Positions 26,531-35,220 of a stretch of 64,000 nucleotides of DNA are shown piece by piece. Where the stretch lies: assembly GCA_017455525.1 (NCBI GenBank), contig JAFTAP010000078.1, forward strand, positions 1 to 64,000, written 5' to 3'. Position numbers and translations under genes: made by a program. The notes under the pieces were generated by a model. That model was not told the origin of the DNA. It did no database searches and saw only the letters and a program-made list of their open reading frames with translations. Position 1 is the stretch's first letter, and the number at the start of each line of letters is the position of its first letter. The stretch is from Lachnospiraceae bacterium. GTDB taxonomy: Bacteria; Bacillota; Clostridia; Lachnospirales; Lachnospiraceae.

Positions 26531-27836
26531 GGAAGCACCTATGAATGATCTCAATAATCCGGTCCTGCTGCTCTTCTGTCATCTTGTTATCGCTGGGAAG
26601 GCACAACCCTCTCCGGAATATATCCGCCCCAACGTCGATGCCAGAGCCCTTTATATAAGCATTTGTGCGCCCTCTGCCATTACCCTCAACCGTAACGAAC
26701 GGATTGATCCTATATATCGGCTGCATATGCATTGGCTTCCATATAGGACGTCCTTCACCGCCAAATGCTTTAATAGCATCAAGTATCTCAGTAGGGCTTG
26801 ACTTGCCAGGTTCGTGATTCCACAGGACTTCCTGCTCACCTCTGACCTGCGGTGCAAGAGCTTCACTGTCTATAAGCAGGCACGAGAGCCAGAAGTTAGG
26901 CTCGGAGTTCTCCCTATCGAATGGATTCATCATTACAGGCAGGTCTGCCAGACCTTTCTTGTATCGCTCGTATATCGCCTTTTTTTGCTCAATATGCTCC
27001 CTTAGATAAGGTATCTGCCCCCGGATGACTCCAGCTATCACATTAGACATCCTATAGTTGTACCCTATCTCCTCATGCTGATACCAAGGTGCGGCCTCAC
27101 GGCTCTGAGTACTCCATTTCCTGACCTTATCCGCATCCTCCTTAGAGTCAGTAATGAACATGCCACCGCCACTGCCTGTAATTATCTTATTGCCATTGAA
27201 GGAAATACAATTGTAGTCGCCCAGTGCGCCTGTCTCCCTCCACTCATCTTCAGGTCTATACTTAGCCCCAAGCGATTCTGCCGCATCCTCTATTATCAGT
27301 GCTCCATGCGCATCACATATCTCGCGGATCTCCCTCATCCTGCACGGAGTACCGTAAAGGTGAGCAACTACTACCAGCCTTACATCGGGATATATCTCAA
27401 AAGCCCTCTCCAATGCTACGGGATCCATATTCCATGTGTCATATTCAGTATCAATGAAGACCGCCTCGCCATCCTCATACGCCACAGGGTTTATGGTTGC
27501 GTCAAAGGTCAAGTCAGAACAAAAGACTCTCCGTCCGGATAATGTGCCTTCATTCGGTCGCGCCTGTCCGTACAGCCTCTCTCCTGCGAGCTTCGTTGCC
27601 ATATGGAGTGCCGCTGTGCCGGTTGACAAGCCCACCGCATACTTCATTCCTATATATTCTGCAATCTGTCGTTCCACCTCGTTGATATTGCTTCCGGCTG
27701 TCGTAACCCAGTTAGTCTGCAGAGCTTCATCAACCCATCTCTGCTCATCTCCGTGCATTGACGGAGAACTCAGCCATACTTTTCCGTCGAAAGGCTCTAT
27801 GCCCTTAAACCTCGGATCTTCTCTTAAATCAGTCAT
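26526..27836 (-). CDS. UDP-4-keto-6-deoxy-GlcNAc aminotransferase, PglE/LegC-like
   Basis: A 436-residue DegT/DnrJ/EryC1-type PLP enzyme. GLSTGTAALHMATKLAGE is the phosphate site, LIIEDAAESLGAKY carries the PLP aspartate, and ISFNGNKIITGSGGGM has the Schiff-base lysine; the NGNKIITxSGGGM form is characteristic of PglE and LegC. It would add the 4-amino group in a bacillosamine- or legionaminic-type pathway, using the product of the dehydratase at 28753-29958. It overlaps the 63-residue gene by 4 bases. It has a GGER/QARPNEGTLSGRR insertion after the phosphate site that makes it longer than typical 380-residue relatives. No PglD-like acetyltransferase is adjacent. Confidence 0.82.
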   Translation of the reverse strand: MTDLREDPRFKGIEPFDGKVWLSSPSMHGDEQRWVDEALQTNWVTTAGSNINEVERQIAEYIGMKYAVGLSTGTAALHMATKLAGERLYGQARPNEGTLSGRRVFCSDLTFDATINPVAYEDGEAVFIDTEYDTWNMDPVALERAFEIYPDVRLVVVAHLYGTPCRMREIREICDAHGALIIEDAAESLGAKYRPEDEWRETGALGDYNCISFNGNKIITGSGGGMFITDSKEDADKVRKWSTQSREAAPWYQHEEIGYNYRMSNVIAGVIRGQIPYLREHIEQKKAIYERYKKGLADLPVMMNPFDRENSEPNFWLSCLLIDSEALAPQVRGEQEVLWNHEPGKSSPTEILDAIKAFGGEGRPIWKPMHMQPIYRINPFVTVEGNGRGRTNAYIKGSGIDVGADIFRRGLCLPSDNKMTEEQQDRIIEIIHRCFL

Positions 27837-28024
27837 ACCCTGAACTCCTCTACGGATACTTCCACCGTATCTCCCATAGCCCTGTACGAAGTGATATTGT
27901 ATTGCTTATCAAAGACGGCTTCCTCTGCCTTCCTGCCGTTGGCAAACTCCCATCTGTTCTTTCCGTCTGTCACCACTACAGGCGATATGATCTTTTCTAT
28001 CTCCGGGTTTAATTTATATGTCAT
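27833..28024 (-). CDS. 63-residue protein of the phosphoglycosyl transferase/aminotransferase operon, unknown
   Basis: A small soluble protein: MTYKLNPEIEKIISPVVVT, then FANGRKAEEAVFDKQY and YRAMGDTVEVSVEEFRV. I recognise no named domain. It begins 45 bases after the phosphoglycosyl transferase stop and overlaps the aminotransferase by ATGA, so it is a real, coupled member of the operon and too conserved in layout to be chance. It could be an assembly factor or regulator of either enzyme; that is inference only. Confidence 0.6.
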   Translation of the reverse strand: MTYKLNPEIEKIISPVVVTDGKNRWEFANGRKAEEAVFDKQYNITSYRAMGDTVEVSVEEFRV

Positions 28025-28069
28025 ACATCAATTTCCTTTTCCTTATTTTTTCAAGGCGTTACACCTTAC

Positions 28070-28756
28070 CTATAGATACTTCCTAAGCTCCTTCGGAGGC
28101 ATAGGTAAGCCTTTTCCTTTAAGTTCCTTCCACCAGCGGCGGCTCTTCGGATTCTGTACTGCGTCCACAGTCAGGGCTATAAGCCTGAAATACATGAATA
28201 TCGACTTGTGATCTATGTACCAGCATTCAAGTGCTGCTTTATAAGGAGATATTATCTCACGATAAAATCTTTCTTTACCCTCCTCATCATCCGATGCTTC
28301 CTGCAAGATCTCCTCTTCATTACGGAAGACTATAGATCCAATACCTGAAAGTCCAGGAAGAGACGTGGCAAGCTTCTTCCTCGACTCTTCCGGATAATCC
28401 TCATACTGATTCTTCACCGTCGGCCTGTAACCTATGATGCTCATATCACCCCTGAGTATATTTATAAGCTGAGGGAGCTCATTGATCTTGGTCTTACGAA
28501 GAAACTTCCCCATCGGAAGTATCCTGGGGTCATCTCGCATAGTAAACATGCCTCCGGGAAGATTAGGCGAGTCCTTAAGCATCGTAGCGAACTTAAGCAA
28601 CTGAAACTCTTTTCCGCCCTTACCGATACGTGTCTGCTCATAGAATACATAGTGCTCTCCCGTAAGCTTAAGAGCGATCATTATCGGTATCATAAATGGG
28701 AGTAATACCACTATTGCGCATGTCGAAAAGAGTACGTCAAAGAATCTGGTCATCAC
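28070..28756 (-). CDS. Small monotopic phosphoglycosyl transferase, PglC-like
   Basis: It starts repeat-unit synthesis by moving a sugar phosphate from a UDP-sugar to undecaprenyl phosphate at the inner face of the membrane. The 228 residues have one N-terminal hydrophobic reentrant helix (FFDVLFSTCAIVVLLPFMIPIMIAL), EQTRIGKGGKEFQLLKF, then LRKTKINELPQLINILRGDMSIIGYRP and an amphipathic C-terminus. It overlaps the dehydratase gene by 4 bases (ATGA), so the diamino or amino-keto sugar made by this operon is the likely substrate. The truncated copy at 23384-23839 is its close paralogue. Confidence 0.88.
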   Translation of the reverse strand: MMTRFFDVLFSTCAIVVLLPFMIPIMIALKLTGEHYVFYEQTRIGKGGKEFQLLKFATMLKDSPNLPGGMFTMRDDPRILPMGKFLRKTKINELPQLINILRGDMSIIGYRPTVKNQYEDYPEESRKKLATSLPGLSGIGSIVFRNEEEILQEASDDEEGKERFYREIISPYKAALECWYIDHKSIFMYFRLIALTVDAVQNPKSRRWWKELKGKGLPMPPKELRKYL

Positions 28757-29958
28757 ATCCTCCCGTCCAGGAACTTCCCCGTCTCCTTATGGTTGAAATT
28801 AGGTATCATCTCGTTGAAGAGAGCTATAAGCTCGTCTCTTTCCCAGTAGCCTCTGTCCTTCAGAGCTTTTATTTGCTTCGTAAATTCGTCAAGCTTCGAG
28901 CCTTCATAATTCAAGTTATTCTTTATGATCCCTATGGAATCAAACCTCCCCATATCAAGTGTCTCATCACTTGTATAGAATTCCTCGAAATCCTTCTCTC
29001 CCGTCGTATCGCTCTCAAAGAAATACACAGGATACTTACGCGCCACCTTTAGTTCAGATACTCTGTCCCTCGCCTCCTGCTCGGTTGCGCACTTCACGGG
29101 CTCGTATCCGAGATTCTCCAGATACTTCTCCGCTATGCTGCTGAAGGTAACAAGGTTCAGCTCCTCGTCGAGCTTCGGGAAATAAATATCCCTGTTCTTC
29201 CCTGTAAGGCATGACAGAAGGCACAGCTCGCCTGCTTCCTTCGGCGTCACGAAGTATCTTCTCACATCACAAGGTGCCGATATTGGCTGACCCTTCTCTA
29301 TCCTCTTATTGAATCCATACAGCAGGCTCCCGTCCGAGAAGGCTACATTAGCGAATCTCGCAGTAGACACCGGCATGGTCTCGCTTCTGCGGTTAAGATA
29401 CATTTCCATGATGCGCTTCGATGCTCCCATCATATTTACGGGATTAGCCGCCTTATCGGTAGATACGCAGAAGTATTTCCTCGCCCCCATGTCGGATGCC
29501 ATGCGCATTGTCTCATCCGTGTTGAAGATATTAGTGTCTATCATACGCATAAGCGTATAGGGATCCTTCTCCGAGCGCACATGCTTCAGGGCAGATGTGT
29601 TAAAGATATAGTCATATCCGCCTATACGTTTCTTCTGTCCTTCTATGAAGGCTTCAAAGATAGGGCTGCCACAGTCAATAGCGAATGTGGCAAACTCACC
29701 GTCACCATATCCCTTAGACGATCTGATATCCCTTACCAGCTCCACCATATTGTTCTCGCTGATATCGACGACATGCAGTACTTTGGGATTCCTGTCAAAA
29801 AGCTCCCTGCATATTGCAGAACCTATGGTTCCGGCTCCCCCTATAACGAGAAAACGGGAACTGCTGACAGTATCAGACAGTTCCCTCTCATTATTTTCTA
29901 TATCCTTTTCAAATAGCGGATTCCCTCTGCCAACCAGGGCTAAGATATCATCCTTCAC
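28753..29958 (-). CDS. UDP-GlcNAc 4,6-dehydratase, soluble PglF/CapD-like
   Basis: A 401-residue extended SDR. FLVIGGAGTIGSAICRELF is the NAD site, VVDISENNMVEL follows, and CVSTDKAANPVNMMGASKRIMEMYL is the CapD/PglF active site in which methionine replaces the usual SDR tyrosine. It lacks the N-terminal membrane segments of PglF and instead has a C-terminal extension of about 100 residues. It would make UDP-4-keto-6-deoxy-GlcNAc for the aminotransferase. The start is GTG with GGAGG four bases before it. Divergent from the GT87-like gene, so the operon starts in the 240-base gap. It is not a PseB-type (YGATK) enzyme. Confidence 0.85.
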   Translation of the reverse strand: MKDDILALVGRGNPLFEKDIENNERELSDTVSSSRFLVIGGAGTIGSAICRELFDRNPKVLHVVDISENNMVELVRDIRSSKGYGDGEFATFAIDCGSPIFEAFIEGQKKRIGGYDYIFNTSALKHVRSEKDPYTLMRMIDTNIFNTDETMRMASDMGARKYFCVSTDKAANPVNMMGASKRIMEMYLNRRSETMPVSTARFANVAFSDGSLLYGFNKRIEKGQPISAPCDVRRYFVTPKEAGELCLLSCLTGKNRDIYFPKLDEELNLVTFSSIAEKYLENLGYEPVKCATEQEARDRVSELKVARKYPVYFFESDTTGEKDFEEFYTSDETLDMGRFDSIGIIKNNLNYEGSKLDEFTKQIKALKDRGYWERDELIALFNEMIPNFNHKETGKFLDGRM

Positions 29959-30012
29959 TATGCCTCCTTAAAGCGTATATTCGTGGATTTTGCGTAGGCT
30001 TCGCCACCGGGA

Positions 30013-30026
30013 TGTCATTTATGACA
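30013..30026. promoter_or_regulatory. 14-bp palindrome in the divergent intergenic region
   Basis: tgtcat-tt-atgaca is a perfect 6-bp inverted repeat with a 2-base centre between the divergent dehydratase operon and the GT87-like gene. The size fits an operator for a dimeric regulator. No regulator gene adjoins, and I see no convincing paired promoter boxes, so the role is inferred. Confidence 0.35.
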
Positions 30027-30198
30027 CCTCCGACATTCAACATACGCTATATCCGCCTGTCATCTGCAGGGCGCCCGCGGCGTCCGCTGCGAATCATGGT
30101 TTCCTGATGCGTAGTATTCTACCACAAAATCCGGTAGGTGTAAAAAACAGACCGGACAGATCGATCATCTCACATATTAATTTTAAGGAGGAAACGAA

Positions 30199-31518
30199 AT
30201 GGAAAAACAAAGATTCAACAAAGACTTCGCTCTGCTTTATGCAGTGCTCACCTTTGCGGGGCTTTTTACCCTTCTGACAGTAGCTGCTGTACGGAAGGGC
30301 GACTATTGGCCTTATTTCTTCTGGAAGGACAGCATGGATTCTTCCATGGACTTCTATAACAGTCTCGAGGAAAGCAAAGGCGATGATATCTATGAGAATT
30401 ATAAGCTCATATATCCTTTCCCGGCATCCGTCATGCTTAAGGCTACGCTCCTGATGGTAGACGATGAAGCTCTAGAAGGGCTTCCCACAGATCACTCCGC
30501 TGTAGTCGGCAGACGCAGGACTCCGCATGATCCCAGGACCTTCCAGTCGATGGTAATAGCGCATGGCATATGGTTCATATCCTACCTGCTGCTAATGCCC
30601 TGTTTAGTCGCATATAAATTCAGGCATCTGGGAGTCGCGGCTTACTTAACCGGCATGGCGTCTGTCCTAAGCTACGGCAGCCTGTGCGCGCTTGAGCGGG
30701 GAAATATAGTCTGCATCTCCGCCATGCTCTCCGCCGTATTCCTCTTCAGCTATGATTCTAAGAGATCGTGGGTCCGCGCAGTCTCCGTGGCCTGTCTCGT
30801 ATTGTCCTTTGGGATCAAGCTTTATCCCTGCATTTATGGTCTGATACTTTTAGACAGAAAGCAGTATAAAGAAGCCATAGCCGCCGTATTATCGGGAATG
30901 ACTCTATTCCTAGGCTCGATGATGCTCTTCGGCGGATTTAGAATCCTGCCTCTGTATCTTAAGAATCTGTCAGGCTTCAATGCCGGAGAAGGCGACGCCA
31001 TCTTCTACCGTTACGGGATAAGAGGTGTAGCGGAGCATCTGTTCAGATATTTCTTAAGGATGTCGCTGCCATGCGGGGACATTGCCACACTTGTATTACC
31101 CGCAGTATGCTTTATGGTACTTATCGCAGCCTTCTGTATCCACCGCAGGAGATGGCAGAAGCTCTTTTGTCTGACCCTGCTGATGGTGCTCATGCAGGGC
31201 GAAAGCACTGACTACACGCTGTGCTTCTTCACGCCAGTGCTTCTGATCATGATATATGACGAGGGATGCCTTCCCGGCAGGCTTCATATCATTTATTTCT
31301 ACCTTACTGTCCTGCTCGTATTCATCCTGCCTTATCCCACTCCGCCAATCAATGACGACCGCAACATGGTGCTTCACAGAGTGGACGGGGTACATTTATT
31401 TATATGCCTGTCATTGATTTTCGAAGCTGCTGTGTCCGCAAGGGCAGTGACCGGATACCTCATTCGAACCCTTCGGTGCTCTCTCTTAAGAACAGGATCT
31501 TCACAGTCTCAAAGATGA
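30199..31518 (+). CDS. GT87/DUF2029-like polyprenyl-dependent glycosyltransferase
   Basis: A 439-residue polytopic protein with about ten membrane segments. An early extracytoplasmic acidic loop (DYWPYFFWKDSMDSSMDFYNSLEE) resembles the catalytic Asp region of GT-C enzymes. LERGNIVCISAMLSAVFLF followed by FGIKLYPCIYGLILLDRKQYKEA is the DUF2029/GT87 signature. Such enzymes add mannose or similar residues from polyprenyl-phosphate sugars outside the cell. AAGGAGG seven bases before ATG fixes the start. It is one of few plus-strand genes; its last 59 bases overlap the end of the opposing phosphoglycosyl transferase gene. Confidence 0.78.
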   Translation: MEKQRFNKDFALLYAVLTFAGLFTLLTVAAVRKGDYWPYFFWKDSMDSSMDFYNSLEESKGDDIYENYKLIYPFPASVMLKATLLMVDDEALEGLPTDHSAVVGRRRTPHDPRTFQSMVIAHGIWFISYLLLMPCLVAYKFRHLGVAAYLTGMASVLSYGSLCALERGNIVCISAMLSAVFLFSYDSKRSWVRAVSVACLVLSFGIKLYPCIYGLILLDRKQYKEAIAAVLSGMTLFLGSMMLFGGFRILPLYLKNLSGFNAGEGDAIFYRYGIRGVAEHLFRYFLRMSLPCGDIATLVLPAVCFMVLIAAFCIHRRRWQKLFCLTLLMVLMQGESTDYTLCFFTPVLLIMIYDEGCLPGRLHIIYFYLTVLLVFILPYPTPPINDDRNMVLHRVDGVHLFICLSLIFEAAVSARAVTGYLIRTLRCSLLRTGSSQSQR

Positions 31519-32833
31519 TCTGTATATCGGTAAGCAGGCTGTAATTAGTTATGTAGGTGAGGTCGAGCTTGAGCTTGTCCAGTGCGCTGGTATTATACTT
31601 ACCATAGACCTGGGCATAGCCGGTGAGACCTCCCTTCATCTTTAGGCGGAAGGAGAACTCCGGTATCTCCCTCGTGTACTTCTCCACATGCTCGACTCTC
31701 TCGGGTCTCGGTCCCACTATGCTCATGTCGCCCTTTATAATATTCAGAAGCTGAGGGAGCTCGTCTATGCGGCAGCTCCTTATGATCCTTCCGACCTTCG
31801 TGATGCGGTCATCCTTCTCGCCGGCAGGGTGAGGCCTCCCGTCAGCCTCTGCATTCACTATCATGGAGCGGAACTTAAGGATCATGAACCTCCTGCCGCC
31901 CTCCGTGACTCTCTCCTGTCTGTAAAAAACAGGTCCCCTGTCCTCAATCTTGATCGCTATGGCCGTTATGATCATGACGGGACTGAGTATTATCGTAGCT
32001 AACGTGCAGGCAAGCAGATCCAGCACCCTCTTGATCACACGCTGCCACAGGCTTATCTCCCGGTTCCTGCACAGGTACAGAGGCGTGTCTATAAGATTCA
32101 GCTCCTCCGAGTACTTCATAAGGACGTCTGATATCTTGGGCACCACGTAAACCCTCTTATCCATATCGAAACAGGCCTTAAGGATCTTATTCCTCTTCTT
32201 GGCCGAGAGGTCATTTATCAGGACGGCCTCGTGCCCTTCTATCTTCTTAAGCAACTCCTCTATCTTGTGCTCGCCTGCATCCACCGACTCGCTGATATGG
32301 TACTTGAAGGTAAGAAGGTTCATCTTATAGCACAGTCCGTTCTCCCTGCCGTATATCTCTATGATATCTATAGGGGGAAACATGGTGCGATACGCATATA
32401 TCATTATGACGGAAACTACCGGCAACACAATACTCTGGGCAACCCATAAAATGGCATAGTCGGTAAGGAAGCTCTTCCATAGTCTCCAATACCCCGTCAC
32501 CGCCATAGTAACGAAGGTCTCGCAAAGATCTGTCACAAAGACCGTCATAACCTGAGAGGCGACTATATTCGTCGTCCTCTCCACGCCTATCCTGAATGCA
32601 TGAATCCCAAAGCCTACTATCAGATACATGGTGATATATATGATAAGTGACATGCCAAGGTTCCCTAGTCCCCGCAGAATTCGCCGATCCTTATGGGAAA
32701 GCACGAACTCATGCACGAGTCCGTACCACACATAGAACCACATCCCGCCGGCTATGGCCGCAAGTATGACCGTACACATGCTTCTGTAGGCATACTTCCA
32801 TTCGAATTTTAGAGAGTTTTGCCTTCTATACAC
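31460..32833 (-). CDS. Polyprenyl glycosylphosphotransferase, WbaP/CpsE type (full length)
   Basis: A 457-residue initiating enzyme in three parts. Four N-terminal membrane segments come first (to about residue 165), then a Rossmann-like CoA_binding_3 region including KIEGHEAVLINDLSAKKRN and DKRVYVVPKI. A C-terminal catalytic domain follows with VIKRVLDLLACTLATIILSPVM, FYRQERVTEGGRRFMILKFRSM, CRIDELPQLLNIIKGDMSIVGPRPE and GGLTGYAQVYGKYNT. It adds a sugar phosphate to undecaprenyl phosphate. The start is GTG with AGAGGAAA upstream. It follows loaP by 47 bases, so it is a candidate target of that antiterminator. Confidence 0.88.
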   Translation of the reverse strand: MYRRQNSLKFEWKYAYRSMCTVILAAIAGGMWFYVWYGLVHEFVLSHKDRRILRGLGNLGMSLIIYITMYLIVGFGIHAFRIGVERTTNIVASQVMTVFVTDLCETFVTMAVTGYWRLWKSFLTDYAILWVAQSIVLPVVSVIMIYAYRTMFPPIDIIEIYGRENGLCYKMNLLTFKYHISESVDAGEHKIEELLKKIEGHEAVLINDLSAKKRNKILKACFDMDKRVYVVPKISDVLMKYSEELNLIDTPLYLCRNREISLWQRVIKRVLDLLACTLATIILSPVMIITAIAIKIEDRGPVFYRQERVTEGGRRFMILKFRSMIVNAEADGRPHPAGEKDDRITKVGRIIRSCRIDELPQLLNIIKGDMSIVGPRPERVEHVEKYTREIPEFSFRLKMKGGLTGYAQVYGKYNTSALDKLKLDLTYITNYSLLTDIQIIFETVKILFLRESTEGFE

Positions 32834-32880
32834 TATATATTTCCTCTCTGTGCCTCAAACCCCCATATATTGTATCGCAA

Positions 32881-33381
32881 TCATAAGAGGATTTCCACTC
32901 CCAATGTAATCTCCATCTTCCGTCCGAACATCTCTGTGGCTACGACCGCCTTCCTCTTATGAGGATCCACCTTACTTATTATCCCCTCCTTGCCTACGAG
33001 CGGGCCTGCGTCTATTACGACCCTGTCCCCCTCCTTATGTCCCCTTGATATTCCTACCACATCGTCCTCACCAAAAAAAGCCCTGATAAAAGTTTCTTCC
33101 TGCTTGCTTACACTCAGTATATCCTCGTCAATACGGAGAAGGGAGGTGCGTTTCGGAATCTTCTTAAGCGCAAAAAAAAGTGCATCCGGATCATCCGTCT
33201 CAAAGAATACGTACCCCGGAACGAACGGCATGAATCTGTCCTTCCATTCACCTAATGCCCTCTTCTTACGCACGACCTTAGGGATAAAGGGTCTGCCGAG
33301 CTTATCGATATCCATGATGGATCTCATGAATACGATCGCTTCTTCCTCCTTGCCCGTATTCACTCTTATCACGCACCACAT
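32881..33381 (-). CDS. loaP: LoaP-type NusG paralogue (transcription antiterminator)
   Basis: A 166-residue specialised NusG. The NGN domain starts MWCVIRVNTGKEEEAIVF and includes FMPFVPGYVFFETDDPD; a KOW domain follows with EGDRVVIDAGPLVGKEGIISKVDPHKRKAVV. LoaP proteins bind RNA polymerase and an RNA hairpin in the leader of long polysaccharide or polyketide operons and suppress termination. Its ATG lies one base after the TAG of the catalytic phosphoglycosyl transferase, an unusual place, since loaP is normally the first gene. Its targets may be the flanking set or the dehydratase operon downstream. Confidence 0.88.
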   Translation of the reverse strand: MWCVIRVNTGKEEEAIVFMRSIMDIDKLGRPFIPKVVRKKRALGEWKDRFMPFVPGYVFFETDDPDALFFALKKIPKRTSLLRIDEDILSVSKQEETFIRAFFGEDDVVGISRGHKEGDRVVIDAGPLVGKEGIISKVDPHKRKAVVATEMFGRKMEITLGVEILL

Positions 33382-33382
33382 A

Positions 33383-34105
33383 CTATTTCGCTCCGCGTCC
33401 GGTCAGGACTATGAGGACGGTGCGGAGCAGTATCCTTATATCTCCCGCTATAGTCCAGGTCTTAATGTACTTCATATCCATTTCCATGATCTTATCGAAG
33501 TCTCTTATATCACTCCTTCCGTATGCCTGCCACAGTCCGGTGACTCCCGGCTTCATGGAAAGCCTCGCTCTGTACTTGCTCTCATACCTCTCCCACTCAT
33601 CTAGAGTAGGAGGCCTCGTGCCGACTAGAGCCATATCCCCGATAAGGACATTAAAAAACTGGGGGAACTCATCTATGGAGGTCTTGCGTATGAACCACCC
33701 TATGCCATGCCTCTTCCCGTCAGGACCTGACCCTATGATGCGGGGATCGTCCTCAATCTTGAACATGGGTCCGTGCATCTCATTCCTTTTCATAAGCTCC
33801 GCCTTATGTAGCTCCGCATCCTTATACATGCTTCGGAATTTATATATGCGGAAAATCCTCCCGTCCTTACCCACTCTTTCCTGTGAGAAAAATACTGGTC
33901 CCGGATCAGATATGAATATGATAGGACCGAATATCAGTGTAAGCACTGCTGTAATGGCTAGTCCTAGTATAGCTCCGGACACGTCCATCAGACGTTTAAG
34001 AGCCATCTTGTATCTTCCCGCCCTATGCTCCATGACATTGAGTTCCCTTCTGTCTCCGGCTACAGTTCCGGAAGCGACCTGTCTTTCCTCGTAGGTATAT
34101 CCCAT
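33383..34105 (-). CDS. Phosphoglycosyl transferase, catalytic half only
   Basis: The protein holds a WbaP/EpsL-type catalytic domain: one reentrant hydrophobic segment (ALKRLMDVSGAILGLAITAVLTLIFGPIIF), FFSQERVGKDGRIFRIYKFRSM, KTSIDEFPQFFNVLIGDMALVGTRPPT and PGVTGLWQAYGRSD. It lacks the four-helix and Rossmann half of the long enzymes, which appears as a separate gene at 36715-37473 in the same operon. The start is uncertain: 34105 overlaps the polymerase-like gene by 46 bases, and an internal ATG at 34033 would avoid this. MKRNEMHGPMFKIEDDPR is the galactose/glucose-type insert seen in undecaprenyl-phosphate galactose transferases. Confidence 0.85.
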   Translation of the reverse strand: MGYTYEERQVASGTVAGDRRELNVMEHRAGRYKMALKRLMDVSGAILGLAITAVLTLIFGPIIFISDPGPVFFSQERVGKDGRIFRIYKFRSMYKDAELHKAELMKRNEMHGPMFKIEDDPRIIGSGPDGKRHGIGWFIRKTSIDEFPQFFNVLIGDMALVGTRPPTLDEWERYESKYRARLSMKPGVTGLWQAYGRSDIRDFDKIMEMDMKYIKTWTIAGDIRILLRTVLIVLTGRGAK

Positions 34106-35220
34106 TCCGCAAATGGAAGGGCGATCAGAAAATTAAGTCCCACATCCCAGGCAACCGGATCTGATATGCTGAATAACGCCATCACCATGAAGACTATATA
34201 TATGACGCCCTCTTCCCTATGTCTCGCCTTTACCATGAAATAAGTGGTGACGATCATCAGAACCGTGAATACTGCTAACCCGTCATACAGCAGCGTCCTG
34301 GAAAATAAGGGATCAAAGAGAAGCGACGTGGCGTTTCCTCCGGCGTACTCATGTATGTAATTACCAAACAGGGTGAGTGGAAAAGCCCTCCATATCTCTG
34401 CAGTATCATCAAGCCTTACCATAAAGGACCTCAGCCAGGGAAGCGTCGGCTGCAAAAGCCTTATATGATCCCTTAAAAATACGCAGATCATGAAAACGGC
34501 ATACGCCAATATAAAACAGTAATCGAAGAAATACTTTTGCAGACATTTAATAAGATGTCCCGCTCCTTCGCCCCTTCCATACCTTAAATACACCTGTCTG
34601 ATGATGAGCATAGTGACAAGGAGCGTCATGCATATATTCGCGTTTCTTTTCATGTATACGTATGAGTTAAAGAAAATGATGATGTACATGGCCAAATATT
34701 CATAATAAGCAAAAATACCACCTCTTAAAACAGCCGCTCCCATCATCAGGAAGAGCAGCACGAAGCTGATCTGTCCCTGAGTCGCCATACCGAAGAAATT
34801 GCCTTCCCATGTTCCATGCCTGCCCATGCCTATAATCCCCATACAGGAGCTGGCTATCGTAATGGCAAACATCGTGATCACCGTACCTACTCCTACAGAA
34901 AGCCACGTCTTCATCGACCTTCCCGCAAGAGATACCCATAAAACAAGAAGCATAACGGACGTGAACCATCCCAGCACTATAAAGAAAGAGTATAAGATCT
35001 TCCGACCGATGTCCTCCTCCTTCACTACATTATAAATAGCGAAGAAAAGAATTATGATACGGCAGACCCTTTCTATTGACAAGGGCAAGCCATATATCCC
35101 GTTCCAGTTAAAAGTAAAATTCGTCCTTTCCAGGAATTCATACGCAATGATCCAGATCACGGCGGGATATATTATTATATCATCTTTTATCTTCGGATAT
35201 GATCCTGCGATCTGCATCAT
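34060..35220 (-). CDS. Polytopic membrane protein, probable polysaccharide polymerase
   Basis: A 386-residue protein with about eleven hydrophobic segments and a loop near residues 265-300 (RLLQPTLPWLRSFMVRLDDTAEIWRAFPLTLFGNYIHEY), close to the arrangement of Wzy/O-antigen ligase proteins. AGGAGG four bases before the ATG at 35220 fixes the start; the gene overlaps the YD-repeat gene by 41 bases. It would be the second polymerase of the window, serving the set at 30-38 kb. The call rests on topology and context, since such proteins share little sequence. Confidence 0.6.
   Translation of the reverse strand: MMQIAGSYPKIKDDIIIYPAVIWIIAYEFLERTNFTFNWNGIYGLPLSIERVCRIIILFFAIYNVVKEEDIGRKILYSFFIVLGWFTSVMLLVLWVSLAGRSMKTWLSVGVGTVITMFAITIASSCMGIIGMGRHGTWEGNFFGMATQGQISFVLLFLMMGAAVLRGGIFAYYEYLAMYIIIFFNSYVYMKRNANICMTLLVTMLIIRQVYLRYGRGEGAGHLIKCLQKYFFDYCFILAYAVFMICVFLRDHIRLLQPTLPWLRSFMVRLDDTAEIWRAFPLTLFGNYIHEYAGGNATSLLFDPLFSRTLLYDGLAVFTVLMIVTTYFMVKARHREEGVIYIVFMVMALFSISDPVAWDVGLNFLIALPFAEWDIPTRKDRSLPEL

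Noticed and set aside
28753..29958. PseB for the pseudaminic-acid pathway
   Set aside because: The active site reads MGASK with a CapD/PglF context and a long C-terminal extension, unlike the YGATK of PseB.
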